Positions 13,412 to 23,935 of a DNA stretch of 64,000 bases are shown here, in pieces. Position numbers and translations under genes: made by a program. Location of the stretch: contig WBMW01002295.1 of NCBI GenBank assembly GCA_013396635.1, forward strand, positions 1-64,000, written 5' to 3'. Positions within the stretch are counted from its first letter, which is position 1. Each line of letters begins with the position of its first letter. The stretch comes from Penelope pileata. Lineage: Eukaryota > Chordata > Aves > Galliformes > Cracidae. The notes under the pieces are model-generated. The model was not told the DNA's origin and did no database searches. It saw only the letters and a list, made by a program, of their open reading frames with translations.

Positions 13412-14728
13412 TATGTAGGACACTCCAAAACTAATGTGTCCTATTTACTTTCATGGAAGCAGATACAAAGAGCACAATAACATTATTTGTTAGAGTGAAT
13501 TCTCAGCTACAAAACATTATTTTTCAATGTAGCCACCACCATTAGCTATGCATTTTCATCAGTGATGAACAAGAGCCTGCATGCTGCGCTCATCAAAATC
13601 TGCACCAACAGAGCTGACCTGCTGTTTCATAGCTGCTATGATGATATCATTGCTAGGAAAATGTTGCCTGCACAGCCCATCTTTCATTGGCCTGAACAGA
13701 TGGAATTCAGAAGGTGTCAAATCCAGACTATGTGGTGGGTGTGGAAGGACAGTCCAAACAAGATTGGCAATGTGCTCCACTGTCTTTAGACTGGCATGGG
13801 GCCTGGCATTATAGTGTATAACCTTTGTAGGTTGTCTTCTTCTCTGACCTGACTCTGCAAGTTCAAGCCTTCAGCTTAGTCAGAGTCGCAATATAGTGGT
13901 CAGAGTTGATGGTTTGTCTGGGTTCCAGGAAATCTAGAAGAATCACCCCTTTCCTATCCCGAAGAACAGTGCACATCACTTTACCCACTGGGGGCTATGT
14001 CTTGAACTTTTTCTTCAATGGGGAATTTACATGTCATCATTCCATGGACTGCCATTTTGACTCCAGCTCTTAGTGGTGACTCTACATCTCATCACTGGTA
14101 ATGATGCGATCCAGGAAACTGTCACATTCAGCATCATGTTAGTTCAACAGGTCCTGACAAACCTGCATATGTGTTCTCACTGTTTCTTTGTGAGCATTTG
14201 CAGGACCCACCTGGCACAAACTTTGCAATATTCCAACATTGCCACCATTGTTTCTAACACATCACAGCTGATGTTCAGCTCTGTACACAGTTCCCTCATA
14301 ATCTGCTGATTTGTGCAGATGAGCTGATCAAGATGCTCTTCATTTCATGGTGTGACAGCTGTGCATGGCCATCCAGAACACAGTTTGTCTTTCACATCAC
14401 TGTTGCCACTGCTGAAACAGACCACCCACCATCTCAGTGTGCTCTCATCCGCTGTTTGGTCTCTAGAAACATTCCGCAAGTATTGATGAATGTCAATGGG
14501 CATCATTTTTTCTGTATGAGGAATTCAGTTCCACACCTTTGCTTCATCCTCACTTCCATGCCATTGTGTCAGAGTGCCCCTCTGCTGCCGTCTGTCACAC
14601 AGCAACAAAAAGTAATGGAATATTGGTGGGAAGGTTCAATTTCTACTGCCATCCCACCAACATCTGCCTCTGACATTGTGGGCCAACACAATAAAACAGG
14701 CAGCATTGCTTTCAGAGCAGCCCTCATA
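13412..14728 (-). mobile_element. Near full-length Galluhop-like mariner, copy B
   Basis: This 1317-bp element is flanked by TA, as expected for Tc1/mariner insertion. The left end (taggacactccaaaactaat) is a diverged version of the terminal repeat seen in the other two copies. The right end (cattgctttcagagcagccc) is nearly identical to theirs. The length fits a mariner with a transposase gene of about 1 kb. The gene reads on the minus strand and is broken (see the pseudogene entry). Because copies A and C carry a shared deletion relative to this copy, it represents the autonomous-length ancestral form in this window. Confidence 0.92.
13559..14559 (-). pseudogene. Decayed mariner transposase
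   Basis: A mariner transposase carries an N-terminal helix-turn-helix DNA-binding region and a C-terminal D,D34D catalytic domain, and cuts and pastes the element at TA sites. The reading starts at the ATG complementary to 14557-14559, giving an N-terminus beginning MEVRMKQRCG, and ends at the TGA complementary to 13559-13561. The span, about 1000 nt, equals the usual 330-345 codons. The last 73 codons are open and contain LPHPPHSLDLTPSEFHLFRP, the signature around the third catalytic acid, which here reads E instead of the family's D. Upstream the frame is broken by several stops and shifts: a TGA follows shortly after the start, and stops occur in the middle region. A 222-base C-terminal piece is the only sizeable open part. 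It is not functional. Confidence 0.88.
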
Positions 14729-15658
14729 TATACTTTCAGAGCAACAAACAACCCTGCGTAAACTGCTGAGCAACTAGTGTTCATAAGGAGATGGACAGTG
14801 AGAAAGAGGCATCAAGGAAAGTAGCACTGGTTGCAGTGAGACGTTGAGAAAACATCTTTCCACAAGGTCTTATAACATGAGATGATAACCCCTGATAACA
14901 CCATGGGTTATGACTTCCTCTTATTTTTATACATGGACCTGCCTAGATCCAAGCTCATGTTCCAAGACACCACTTAGACTCCAAACATCAGTGACAGCCA
15001 TCAGGAGCACGGAAGCTAGTCCTAACAGGAGCCTGGCTGAAATTTAACCCTCTACTTTCTATCTCCAGAAGTGAAAGGTAAAGTTTGCTTCTAACTGCAG
15101 ACTGCTCTTTTCTACTCTTCTGGAAACTGGCTGACAATTCTTCCCGTGAGGTTTTCATACTGCAGGTAGTCCCAGAAACGCCACATTTCAGCAAGATGGC
15201 TGCCACCAGGAGTACGTCTGTAATGCCAACTGCAATTAAAACCTTGAAAAATAGCATGCAGTATCTCACCTTTTATGAATAATGATGAGTACATTATTGC
15301 TCATAGACTCCTGAGCTGAACACAAATCTCAGGTAATTTTTCTTCACCTTGCAATCTTCTGCATCCTCAAATCAATCACAGTTCTGCTATGGACTTCTAA
15401 AAAGGCAGGGCAAGATATCTCAGGACATTCAAAACCCCTCGTGCTCTGCATACGCAACAAGGAAAGTGCAGCTCATGCTGTAGCAGTAGCACTAGCATAA
15501 AGCAACACAACCTATTTCAGCCCAGCTAAAGTGCACCGATCGTCGCATGATTTATAACAAAGCATTCTCCGTGGTACTGTTGAAAGAAATTAATTTTGAG
15601 AAGACAGATTCAAAGAAGCTGCTTTTCAGTTAAAAAAATTAAAACCTATACTTTCTCC
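14729..15658. other. Non-coding DNA between mariner copy B and the purine tract
   Basis: Open frames of 60-93 codons overlap on both strands around 14988-15294 without recognisable similarity. I see no gene here. Confidence 0.5.
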
Positions 15659-15785
15659 GAAGAAAGAAGAAAGAAGAAAGAAGAAAGAAGAAAGAAGAAA
15701 GAAGAAAGAAGAAAGAAGAAAGAAGAAAGAAGAAAGAAGAAGAAGAAGGAGAAGAAGAAGGAGAAGAAGGAGAAGAAGGAGAAAA
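15659..15785 (+). repeat. 127-bp pure homopurine tract (AAGAAAG heptamer, then GAA/GGA triplets)
   Basis: Every base on the plus strand is A or G. The first part is about eleven copies of a seven-base unit AAGAAAG. The second part is GAA and GAAGGA triplets. Long mirror-like homopurine tracts can form intramolecular triplex (H-DNA) and are length-unstable. It also creates an artefactual open frame rich in lysine, arginine and glutamate. It ends 124 bases before the solo LTR at 15910. Confidence 0.95.
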
Positions 15786-15909
15786 CATGAGGTGGCAAGC
15801 GTTGCTTTCCTTGCATCCAGACTTTCCCTTACACAGAAGTAAACTCAGCTATGGCCTTGCGCATATTCAGGACTTACGAAGCAGCCAGGAAGAAATGGGC
15901 ATAGCACAT

Positions 15910-16474
15910 TATCATAGTTTTGGCTGGGATAATTTTCTTCATAGAGGGGCACGCGGTGTCGTGTTTTGGATTTCTGATGAAAATAGTGGTGATAACACAG
16001 GGATGTTTTAGTTGTTGAGGAGCAGTGCTCACAGAGCCAAGGACTTTCAGCTCATGTTGCCCCACCAGTGAGGGGCTGGGGGTGCACCAGCAGCTGGGAG
16101 GGGACACAGCCAGGACAGCTAACTTGGGCTGACCAAAGGGATGTCCTTTACCACATGGTGACGTGCTCAGCAATAACAGCTGGTGGGGGGAGGACGTGTT
16201 TAGAGTGATGGTGTTTGCCTTCCCAAGCAACCATTAGGCATGAGAAGCCCTGCTTTCCTGGCAGTGGCTGAACACCCACCTGCCGCTGAGAAGTAGGAAA
16301 TGAATTCCTTGGTTTGCTTTGCTTGTGTGCACAGTCTTCACCTAGTAAACTCTCTACTGTCTTTATCTCAACCTAAGAGCTCTCACATTTTCTAATTCTC
16401 TTACCCATACCACCTGGGGAGGGTAAGCGAGCAGCTGCATAGTGCTGAGCTGCTCCCAGGACTAAACCACAACA
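15910..16474 (+). mobile_element. Solo LTR of an avian endogenous retrovirus, plus orientation
   Basis: The sequence follows an avian ERV LTR remembered from bird genomes: an opening similar to tatcatagttttggctggga, a middle with agctgggaggggacacagcc and gaccaaagggatgtcc, then a downstream part with tgaattccttggtttgcttt and tttatctcaacc, ending ctaaaccacaaca. The length, about 565 bp, is normal for an LTR, and no retroviral gene or second LTR lies nearby, so it is a solo LTR left by recombination. The first base pair is TA rather than TG, probably decay. No convincing target duplication is seen. It is related to the LTR at 61439-61966. The ERV class is not certain. Confidence 0.8.
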
Positions 16475-16652
16475 CAGGTGGCCAGATCCTTTTCCCCAGC
16501 TGGTAGCTGAGATCCCTGTGGCTTCCATATGAAGCTAAACAAGGCTTCAGGTCCAGTGCCCTGGTGTCTGACTTGGGTCCATACAAATGAACAAGAACAA
16601 TTCAAGAAAAAATAAATGTGAACCATTCAAAACGTTTTGGATCTATTTCTTG

Positions 16653-16675
16653 AAAAAAAAAAAAAAAAAAAAAAA
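16653..16675. repeat. A23 homopolymer
   Basis: An uninterrupted run of 23 A, 178 bases downstream of the solo LTR. No LINE or SINE body is recognisable before it. Confidence 0.95.
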
Positions 16676-16921
16676 GGAAGTTTTAACATTTGCATTCATA
16701 TCTTTTATTGCAAAGCCTCAGTTCACTACTTCAAGTAAAAATGATGGGCAGAGACACACTGTTCCAGGTACGGTTTGCTTGCTTCCTATGGGACAGACAT
16801 TTTAGCAGAAGTAATGTGCAGCAGGTAACAGTGCTGATCTTTCCTTCTACCCACAACATGTTTAACTTCAGCAGCAGCAGTATCTACTTCAGGCTGCTGA
16901 CCACCTTTAATAAGCTGGATC

Positions 16922-17412
16922 TACATAGGTTGCTCCAAAAGTAGTGCCTCCTTTTTATTTCCTTCGAAACTACAACAGATACAAAGAGCACCGTAACATT
17001 ATTTGATAGAGCAAATGCTCAGCTACAAAACGCTATTTTTCAACATAGTCACCTCCATTAGCTGTGCACTTTCACCAGTGATGAACAAGAACCTTCACGC
17101 CACAACCACAAAAATCTCCATGGCTGTCCAGAATGTATCTTGTCTATCACATTGCTGTCACCTCTGCTGAAATGCACCACCCACTGCCTCACTGTGCTCA
17201 CATCTGCTGTTTGGTACCCATAAATGTTCAGCAAGCATCAGGTGCCATTGTGTCAGAGTGCCCCTCTACTGCCATCTGTCGCACAGCAACAAAATGGAAC
17301 GGAATATTGGTGGGAAGGTTCAACCTCTACTGCCATACCACCAACATCTGCTTCTGATGTTGTGGGCCAACAAAATCAAATAAGAGGCATTGCTTTCAGA
17401 GCAGCCCTCATA
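16922..17412 (-). mobile_element. Non-autonomous Galluhop-like mariner, copy C (internally deleted)
   Basis: This 491-bp element is bounded by TA, with left end ggttgctccaaaagtagtgc and right end gcattgctttcagagcagcc. It aligns with copy A (8710-9196) over its full length and carries the same two internal deletions relative to copy B, with junctions at equivalent places. It is non-coding. The shared structure points to a common deleted master copy rather than independent deletions. Confidence 0.92.
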
Positions 17413-18395
17413 TATCTCCAATAGAACAAGGAATTCTCTGAGTCTCTTCTTTCTGAGACCAGCACTGGACCCAGTAACAGTTGCAGCCAGTAGAACTGAA
17501 GTGCAGAACATATTTGTAGTACTAAAAGGCCATTAAATTAATGGCTGGGGAGATGCAGTTTAACAGAAAGCGCAATTTAACAGTCTGTTTGCAGGTTTAT
17601 AAAAGGAACAAAGGTCTGGGATCAGTTCTTTAGAGAGTAAACATCCCTCAGGACATCTTCTGCTTCAGAAACCCATGTGAGACTGCAGGATGGATATGAT
17701 CCCTGCTCTGGGTCTCTGGTTAGAGGAGGAAGATGTCTCTACATGTTCCTATCGAAAGCCAAAGAATAATGGGAAAGCAGATAGGGATGATAGTTTTTTC
17801 TGCACCTGAATTACTGGAGTTTTGAGATGTTGTCAAATCCTGATGGTGGCCTTTAAGGGTGAGGAGGATGACTGTCCCCTAATTCAGTATTACCCCCGTC
17901 TATTATAGGCTGTGCTTCAGCCACTAATTCATTTCACATGACTTATACAACAGGAACATCACATTTGCTTACATCAGTAACACAATAGCCAACAGTAGCC
18001 TAAAGATAAAAGATTCAGTGACACTTTTTTTTCTCTTGGAGCTCCTGAGAAAATAAAATGTAACTAGAAAGCAAACATCTGAGTGAAAGAAATCCAAGTA
18101 GTGTATATATATATATATATTTGCTAGACAAGTGCCATTACTAAAACATACTCTCCAATACATGATATGCTCTTAGGGCTCTCCCTACTTCCCCAAGAGT
18201 ATTGATTTATCCCTGTGTGTCCTTACCTTGTTAAAACAACCCCGGCAGTGTGTCATGTTATGGAAAATGTACATCTATGGGAAGCATTCAGCTCTGACTC
18301 ATTATCTGTATCTGACTGCAGGATCAAGAGCTCAGAAACAGAGAACAACTCTCACATCAGCCTGAGTAGCTTACAGCATTCTTTTCCTTAATAAT
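17413..18395. other. Non-coding DNA, nothing recognised
   Basis: No gene or repeat family is recognised, apart from a short TA microsatellite at 18104-18121. Confidence 0.5.
18104..18121. repeat. (TA)n microsatellite
   Basis: Eight to nine uninterrupted TA units. Confidence 0.9.
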
Positions 18396-18401
18396 TTTAT
18401 T
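18396..18401 (-). promoter_or_regulatory. AATAAA polyadenylation hexamer on the minus strand
   Basis: TTTATT on the plus strand gives a canonical AATAAA about 20 bases past the stop codon of the small open frame at 18421-18627. The position would suit a very short 3' UTR, but the hexamer is common by chance in AT-rich DNA. Confidence 0.3.
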
Positions 18402-18420
18402 CTGGGGCATGTAGTTTTGT

Positions 18421-18627
18421 TTAATTTTTCACCCTGAACATGGTTACGATAAACATTCTAAAGTAACCCAGTTGGTCTCCTACACATTTCTGCACAGAAT
18501 TCATGAATGAGGGTGCACGGATGACAGAGGCAGGCTTTCTGGCAACAGCCCTGTTAAACAGCTGCCAAATTGCCATGCTCAGGATGAGGAACAGCAGCAC
18601 AAATCCACTGAACGCTGTCTTCATCAT
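18421..18627 (-). CDS. Possible 68-residue single-pass membrane or secreted microprotein
   Basis: I do not recognise this protein. The frame opens with two adjacent ATG codons, both with A at position -3. After a lysine, residues 5-24 are strongly hydrophobic (run FVLLFLILSMAIWQLF), like a signal peptide or signal anchor. A short basic, serine-containing stretch with one cysteine follows, and the protein ends in a basic tail. A canonical AATAAA lies about 20 bases beyond the stop. No upstream promoter is obvious, and no intron is needed. Against it: a 68-codon frame is expected by chance many times in 64 kb, and no family similarity supports it. It could also be the first coding exon of a longer gene. 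Confidence 0.22.
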   Translation of the reverse strand: MMKTAFSGFVLLFLILSMAIWQLFNRAVARKPASVIRAPSFMNSVQKCVGDQLGYFRMFIVTMFRVKN

Positions 18628-18639
18628 GATGCATCAGGA

Positions 18640-21600
18640 GGCATCTGCAGTGCTGTTGCTATGGACCCTGCTTGCAAAGTGCTATGGCTGAATAAAGTAG
18701 GCCAAGAAAATTACCATTATGAGTCTCCTTGCTATTCTCTAGCCTGCCCCTCACCTGGCCCTGCGCTGCTGTGGGACTCTGCTCACTGCTCGATCTTGCT
18801 GTGACCCACAGGCACCTTGCACTCTTTCCTGCATATTGGCCCACCTGCACAGAAAGGGCAGGAAGTTCTGTTTCAACCTAGCTAAGTTTTTATTTTTTCC
18901 TAAAAATAGGAGGAAACATTTGCGTGGAAGCCCACAGGACAAGAAGCATCCATACTTCCCAAGCGACCTCTGCAGACTGCTGCTGTCCCTTCCCCTTCTG
19001 CCAGACATATGCTCTCTGGTAAAGATTCAGAACTAAAAGGATAGATTAATTTAATGTGAAATCCTGATGTAGGAGCCTGTTCAGCAAACGTGTTTTGCTG
19101 TTTTTCTTTGGCTGACCAAGAATCTTATTCATTACTTCCTGAGAACATTCAATATTTTCTCTGAAAGCGTCAGGTTTTGTTACATGAGAAAGGTAGAGCC
19201 ATATTTCTGTGAGAATATGCACCATTAATGAGTTAACTCTGAGTGTGTAACCTAGGAGGCCCCAGATACCACCTATCTGCCATATACAGCCCTTCTGCTG
19301 CAAAATTTAGAACTTCAGTCAGTTCAGTTAGGGGTGGCCTCATGAATCAGGCAAGGTTCAGGACTATAACAATATGCCCCAGAAGTACCAACCTAGAAAA
19401 GCCTCTGAAAGGACCTATTAGGTAAGAATATGGAAATTTCTTCTCCACTCACTCCTGAGAATGGAGTTGCCTATGTCATCACTGTGGTATTACCTCACTA
19501 ATTCACACCAAAACAGGTATTTGGAAAACAAGGGGAGGACAGTGACACCAAAGTTTAACTCATTTCTGCTCTTCCCCTTTTGAAAATGAAGATATGTTTT
19601 CTCTGCTCCTGTACTACTGTTTAAGAAGACTGAGTTGTTCTGCCCATCTCACAGCCTAGCCCTTAACCCTACCTGCCTAAGCAGCCAAGCCTGGACATTG
19701 CTAAGCAGATGACAATAAGAAAGAAATGGTTCCTGTCTCCATTCAGTTATGGAAACAAAAATATTAACAGCGACTTATTTAATTGTTATGATTTTGATAA
19801 TGTTTGTACAGTACTTACCTGCTAACAAGAGCTAGGAAGAGTTAAAGGTTTTAAAAATGTTAGACTGGAAAATTGTGTGTGGATGAACTCCTATGAAAAC
19901 AATAAACCTTTTAAGCTTGCACAGGGATGTTTTATTTGTCAACAGCGTTGCAGTTGTTGAGCTTTTCCATTTCCGTCATAAATGCCAACTATCTGATGAG
20001 AGGGCTATTTACTAGGGGTGCTTATGATACACGGTCTCTATCTTCATTGCCGAAAGGTCTTGACAGGAGGGAGAAGCAGTCATATGCTCTCTGGTAATAG
20101 CAAAGCCCAGAGTGAGGAATATAATTACACATGTATTTTGCCATCCTTTAGCCTGAGGACATAGACAGTATTTTGGATCTAGCTCTCTTGTTTTCATGAC
20201 AAAGATAAACAGATTATGCTTGTCAAGTACTTTCTTTGGTGCCCTCCTCTTTATTTACAAAGTCTGCACAGGGAGTCCTACTTCCATGAAAGCAGCAGAA
20301 GCAAAGTAGAATCAGTCCCCATGTTCAGAGCTTCCTAAGCCTGCTTTCCCAAAGGGGTTTGTGCTAAATATTTCTACTTCAATTTCCTCTGACAGATTCT
20401 CACTATTTTGTTTCCCACATCTTTTCTGCCTTTCTTCCCACACAACCGTTCTGGAGAACAGTTCCTAAACTGTCACCTTTGCCACTTTTCTCAGGGGACC
20501 CCCACTCAGACCTGCGGCTCCATCACTGTCACGGGGTCAGATGATCAGTGATTTCCTGGGAACTCATATCATGACATACATAGAAATCGACTTAACTGCT
20601 CCTTCTGATTAGCTCAAAACCCCAGGATGTGATGCAGCAGTTCCCCATAAGCAGGTACATCAGTGCAACTGAAGACTTGGATCACAGCATTATAAGCTTT
20701 CAGTGTAAAACAAGAACTCCAGAAAAGAAGAAGAAAGCTGAGTTTCAAAGTACTACATTTGTACCTAGAACAAGACTCATCTTGTGTCTGTTGTGCTCTG
20801 AGACTATGTCATCTTGTTTTATTTTACCCCACAGCAGTTGTTATTGTCCTTTGATTCTGACAGGCCATTGAACTATTTTTTTTTTCTCAAGAATTCTATT
20901 TGGATTCACTGGACCAGATTTCTTATATATGTAAAAGTGTTCCTTGTGTCCTGCTGTTATTTATGTATTTCTTGCCTAGATTTTTAAGTACCTGACAAAA
21001 GAACTCCAGGTGCTGCTAACAGCCCTTTAGATTTCCCTTTTTGACAGAAATGCCAGTTCCAATCAGACCAAACAACCCAATCGTGAAATCAATCTCATAG
21101 ACGGTCCCCATTTCAACCCTGTCCTATGCTCAGCTCCTTATGAACTATGCCTTGTGGCCATCTCCTGAGGATGATTCTAATTTTTTTAAGACCTGCAGGA
21201 AAGCAGCACCAGCAAACACTTTTCTGTTTTGAAATGCTCCACCACGGGTAGTGCTGCAGGTTATAGCTGTTACAATGGCAAGGACAGCAGGAGAAAACAG
21301 GGGGTGCAGTTGTAATGTATCACTCCTTTTGGCACCGTGTGCTTTGCTGCTATTCTTTTCAAAGCTAGGGCATTTAACACAACACGTCCACTTAGTGCAA
21401 TGCTGGTAAGAAATCTCAGTATTCAGCAGCCATTTCTAGTTATCGGCTCTGATCCACCTGCTGGCAGAAGATTTTGGGAAGAGAAGAGAGAGGTCATACT
21501 TCAATAAGAGACTTCAGTGAAACAATTAAACTACAAAAAGTACAGTCAGTACTAATGACAGGAAGCATCACTTCCCACTGCTCCATCACAATTTCCAATA

Positions 21601-22454
21601 CAGTGCTGAAAGCCCTGGTGTCTCCATGGGAGACAAATGAAGCCAGAGACAAGAGAGGGAGCAGCCCTTTACTGCTGTATGTCCAGAGGAACTTGGTGCA
21701 TACAGCTTCAGATTGAAGATCAAACCAGCCTTGAATGGCTTCCACATAAACTGCTTCTTAGCATAAGCTAGGACATAAGACCAGCATCCATAAAGCACAG
21801 AGCCTCTCCGCTGGGTCAAAATCCTACTGGTGTTCCTTCTGAGAAACAGGTCTAACCCACTAATGCTAAACTCACCACGTGTAAGGGTTGCCATGGGGAC
21901 ATGCTGAGATTGTGCCATTTTAGCATTTCTCCTCCAGACTCCTCAATAAAGTGACTATGTAGGCTTCTAGGAAATAAATATGCATATAAAAACGTTAACA
22001 TACAAACCAACCCATCAAGCAACTTCAAAGCTGTGACATACCCCTGTCCTGGCAGACTTAAATATTAGGTGCTATTTGTGCAGTAGCTACAGGAGCATTC
22101 ACTGTCCCCAAACTCATCTCTGCTATAAATGCATAAAGAAAAAAAGATATTTTTTTGGTGAACAGCTTCAAAACATAAATCTTTTTCACAGTGGATAAGG
22201 AGAGGAAAGGAGGGAGCTGTGGAATGTTTAGGAAAAGGTTCTGAACATCTTCTGTAAATCTCTACCTGTTCTTTACTGATGACAGATTTCAGCAGACTCA
22301 AATTCTTCAGTCTGTGGTGAGAACACAGAATTGATATCAAGCGCAGCAACCTAAATATCCTGCTGGGCAGATGGGAGGAAGGATCACACTGAAATGCTGC
22401 AGCTTCTCAACATTCAGCCTTTATTCCAAACCAGGCTTTAACTGGAAGTTACTG

Positions 22455-22485
<31 letters not shown>

Positions 22486-23499
22486 AGAAGAGCAATGTGC
22501 AGAAAGAGAAAGGGAAAGGGAGAAAGGTGGCAAAGAGGCATGGAAAAGGGAGAAGCATGCTGCAGCTAACATTAGCTGATGCAGTGTGGAATCCATGTCC
22601 TGTGGCAGAGATGTGTCTGGGTTGCAGCACAGCAACTGGCTCTCCCCAGGCGCCCATGCTGCTGCTAAATCTGACTCTGCCAGGACTTCAGCTGTAACGA
22701 ATGGACGAGTCTTCTGGGGAAAGTTAATAGCATCACTGAGCCAGTGAAATTTCTCTAGGGATACTCTAAGGGAAAATTGTTCTTAATGAGGATGTTATAG
22801 CTTGGCAAAAAATGGCCTGTGTTGATCCCCTGGCCCAGAATTCGAGGGTGTGTTTGCACAGTGGGCCACAGAGCTAGTGTAAGCTGAAATCATCATGATT
22901 GCTTTCAGCGCCCGGCGACTGCCCTTCAGCACAAAGTCTTGTACTCTCAGTGCTGTCTTAGCCATGAAGTATGGGTGGCAGCACCTTGAGAACATCTCTG
23001 CAGGGGAACCTTATGAACATCCCTCCTCCCACTGTGATCCAGTGCCCTCTGACCTGCAGCCACTCAGGAGATGCACAATCCCAGTTATACTATACACTGG
23101 GGCACTTCTGCTGGTGGCAGAAGCTGGTGTGAAGCTGTAAGTCTGCACATCAGGCAGGCACCCTGCTTATTGGCACTCTGGTAATGTAATCTTTAGATCC
23201 ATTTCAGCTTTTAATGTGCAGATAATTTTAAGTTGTTAAGGTGTACCTGCATTTCAGGTGAATAAATGTATGTCAGTTTTTTGATGGTTGAATGGGATTA
23301 GAATACAGAGTGTTTTTGGTCAATTGAAGAAGATGTTGAACAAGGTGATTCTCAACAAATACAGATGCAGTACAATACACTTAGATAGACCCAGTCAATA
23401 AGGGAAAAAGCATACACTAAACTGGACAGCCTGCTCTAGAATAGTATCTAATAATTAAAATGGATGATAATGTTTGCATAAATCAATGCTATCTGGAAG
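18640..23499. other. Non-coding DNA, no gene recognised
   Basis: Many open frames of 60-110 codons occur on both strands without recognisable similarity. The longest are minus 21586-21918 (110 codons) and plus 22371-22697 (108 codons), the latter running through a poly-A tract. A modestly GC-richer segment lies at about 22560-23110. Confidence 0.5.
22455..22484. repeat. A30 homopolymer
   Basis: An uninterrupted run of 30 A, the longest homopolymer in the window, followed by A/G-rich sequence. It could be the tail of an unrecognised retroposed sequence. The preceding 100 bases show no known LINE or SINE. Confidence 0.95.
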
Positions 23500-23935
23500 G
23501 GAAAACATCACTTTGTGTTACAAAAAAAGGGGGAGTAAAAACCGGAAGATGTTGTACTGGTAAAACTACTCAGCTAGAGTAGTATGTCCAGTTTGGGGTG
23601 AAACACTTCAAGAATTATTTGGAACAGTTGGAGAGTATGAAAAGTGCACCAGAATGTCAGAAGTCTAGGAAACATCACCTGTGGACAGTGATTGAACTAA
23701 TCTGTAGTTAACCCAAAGGAAGCCTTAAAATATATATGAGGCAATTGCAAACGAGAAAGGAACAACTTGTTATTGCCTGCGTAGATAAGACATAATGGCA
23801 CTAAACTGCAATGAAGATTCAGAGGCAAAGTTAGGAAATATTTTATGTCGCTAAGGATAATGAGGCACAGCAATAGATACGGCAGATCTCCATCATTGGA
23901 GCATTTGACCAGGAATAATGTAGTCTTTCGAAGGG
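23500..23935 (+). mobile_element. Old CR1/L3-type LINE relic (3' part)
   Basis: The order of conserved words follows the 3' region of CR1/L3 LINEs of amniotes: tgtccagtttggggtgaaac, cacttcaagaa, ggagagtatgaaaagtgcacc and later atctccatcattggagcat. Between these the sequence is badly decayed with many small gaps. No reading frame survives. The divergence suggests an insertion much older than the CR1 pieces at 62.6-63.2 kb. The left limit is uncertain by tens of bases. Confidence 0.62.

Noticed and set aside
14333..14761. 142-codon open frame on the plus strand
   Set aside because: It is antisense to the decayed mariner transposase of copy B, whose coding direction is minus.
15596..15790. Lysine/arginine/glutamate-rich open frame
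   Set aside because: Produced by the homopurine tract, which cannot contain stop codons in the frame used.
15874..16230. 118-codon open frame on the minus strand
   Set aside because: It lies antisense across most of the solo LTR at 15910-16474 and is not a gene.
22795..22995. 66-codon minus-strand frame with a protein-like look
   Set aside because: No splice signals, no family match, and it falls in a GC-richer patch where chance frames are expected.
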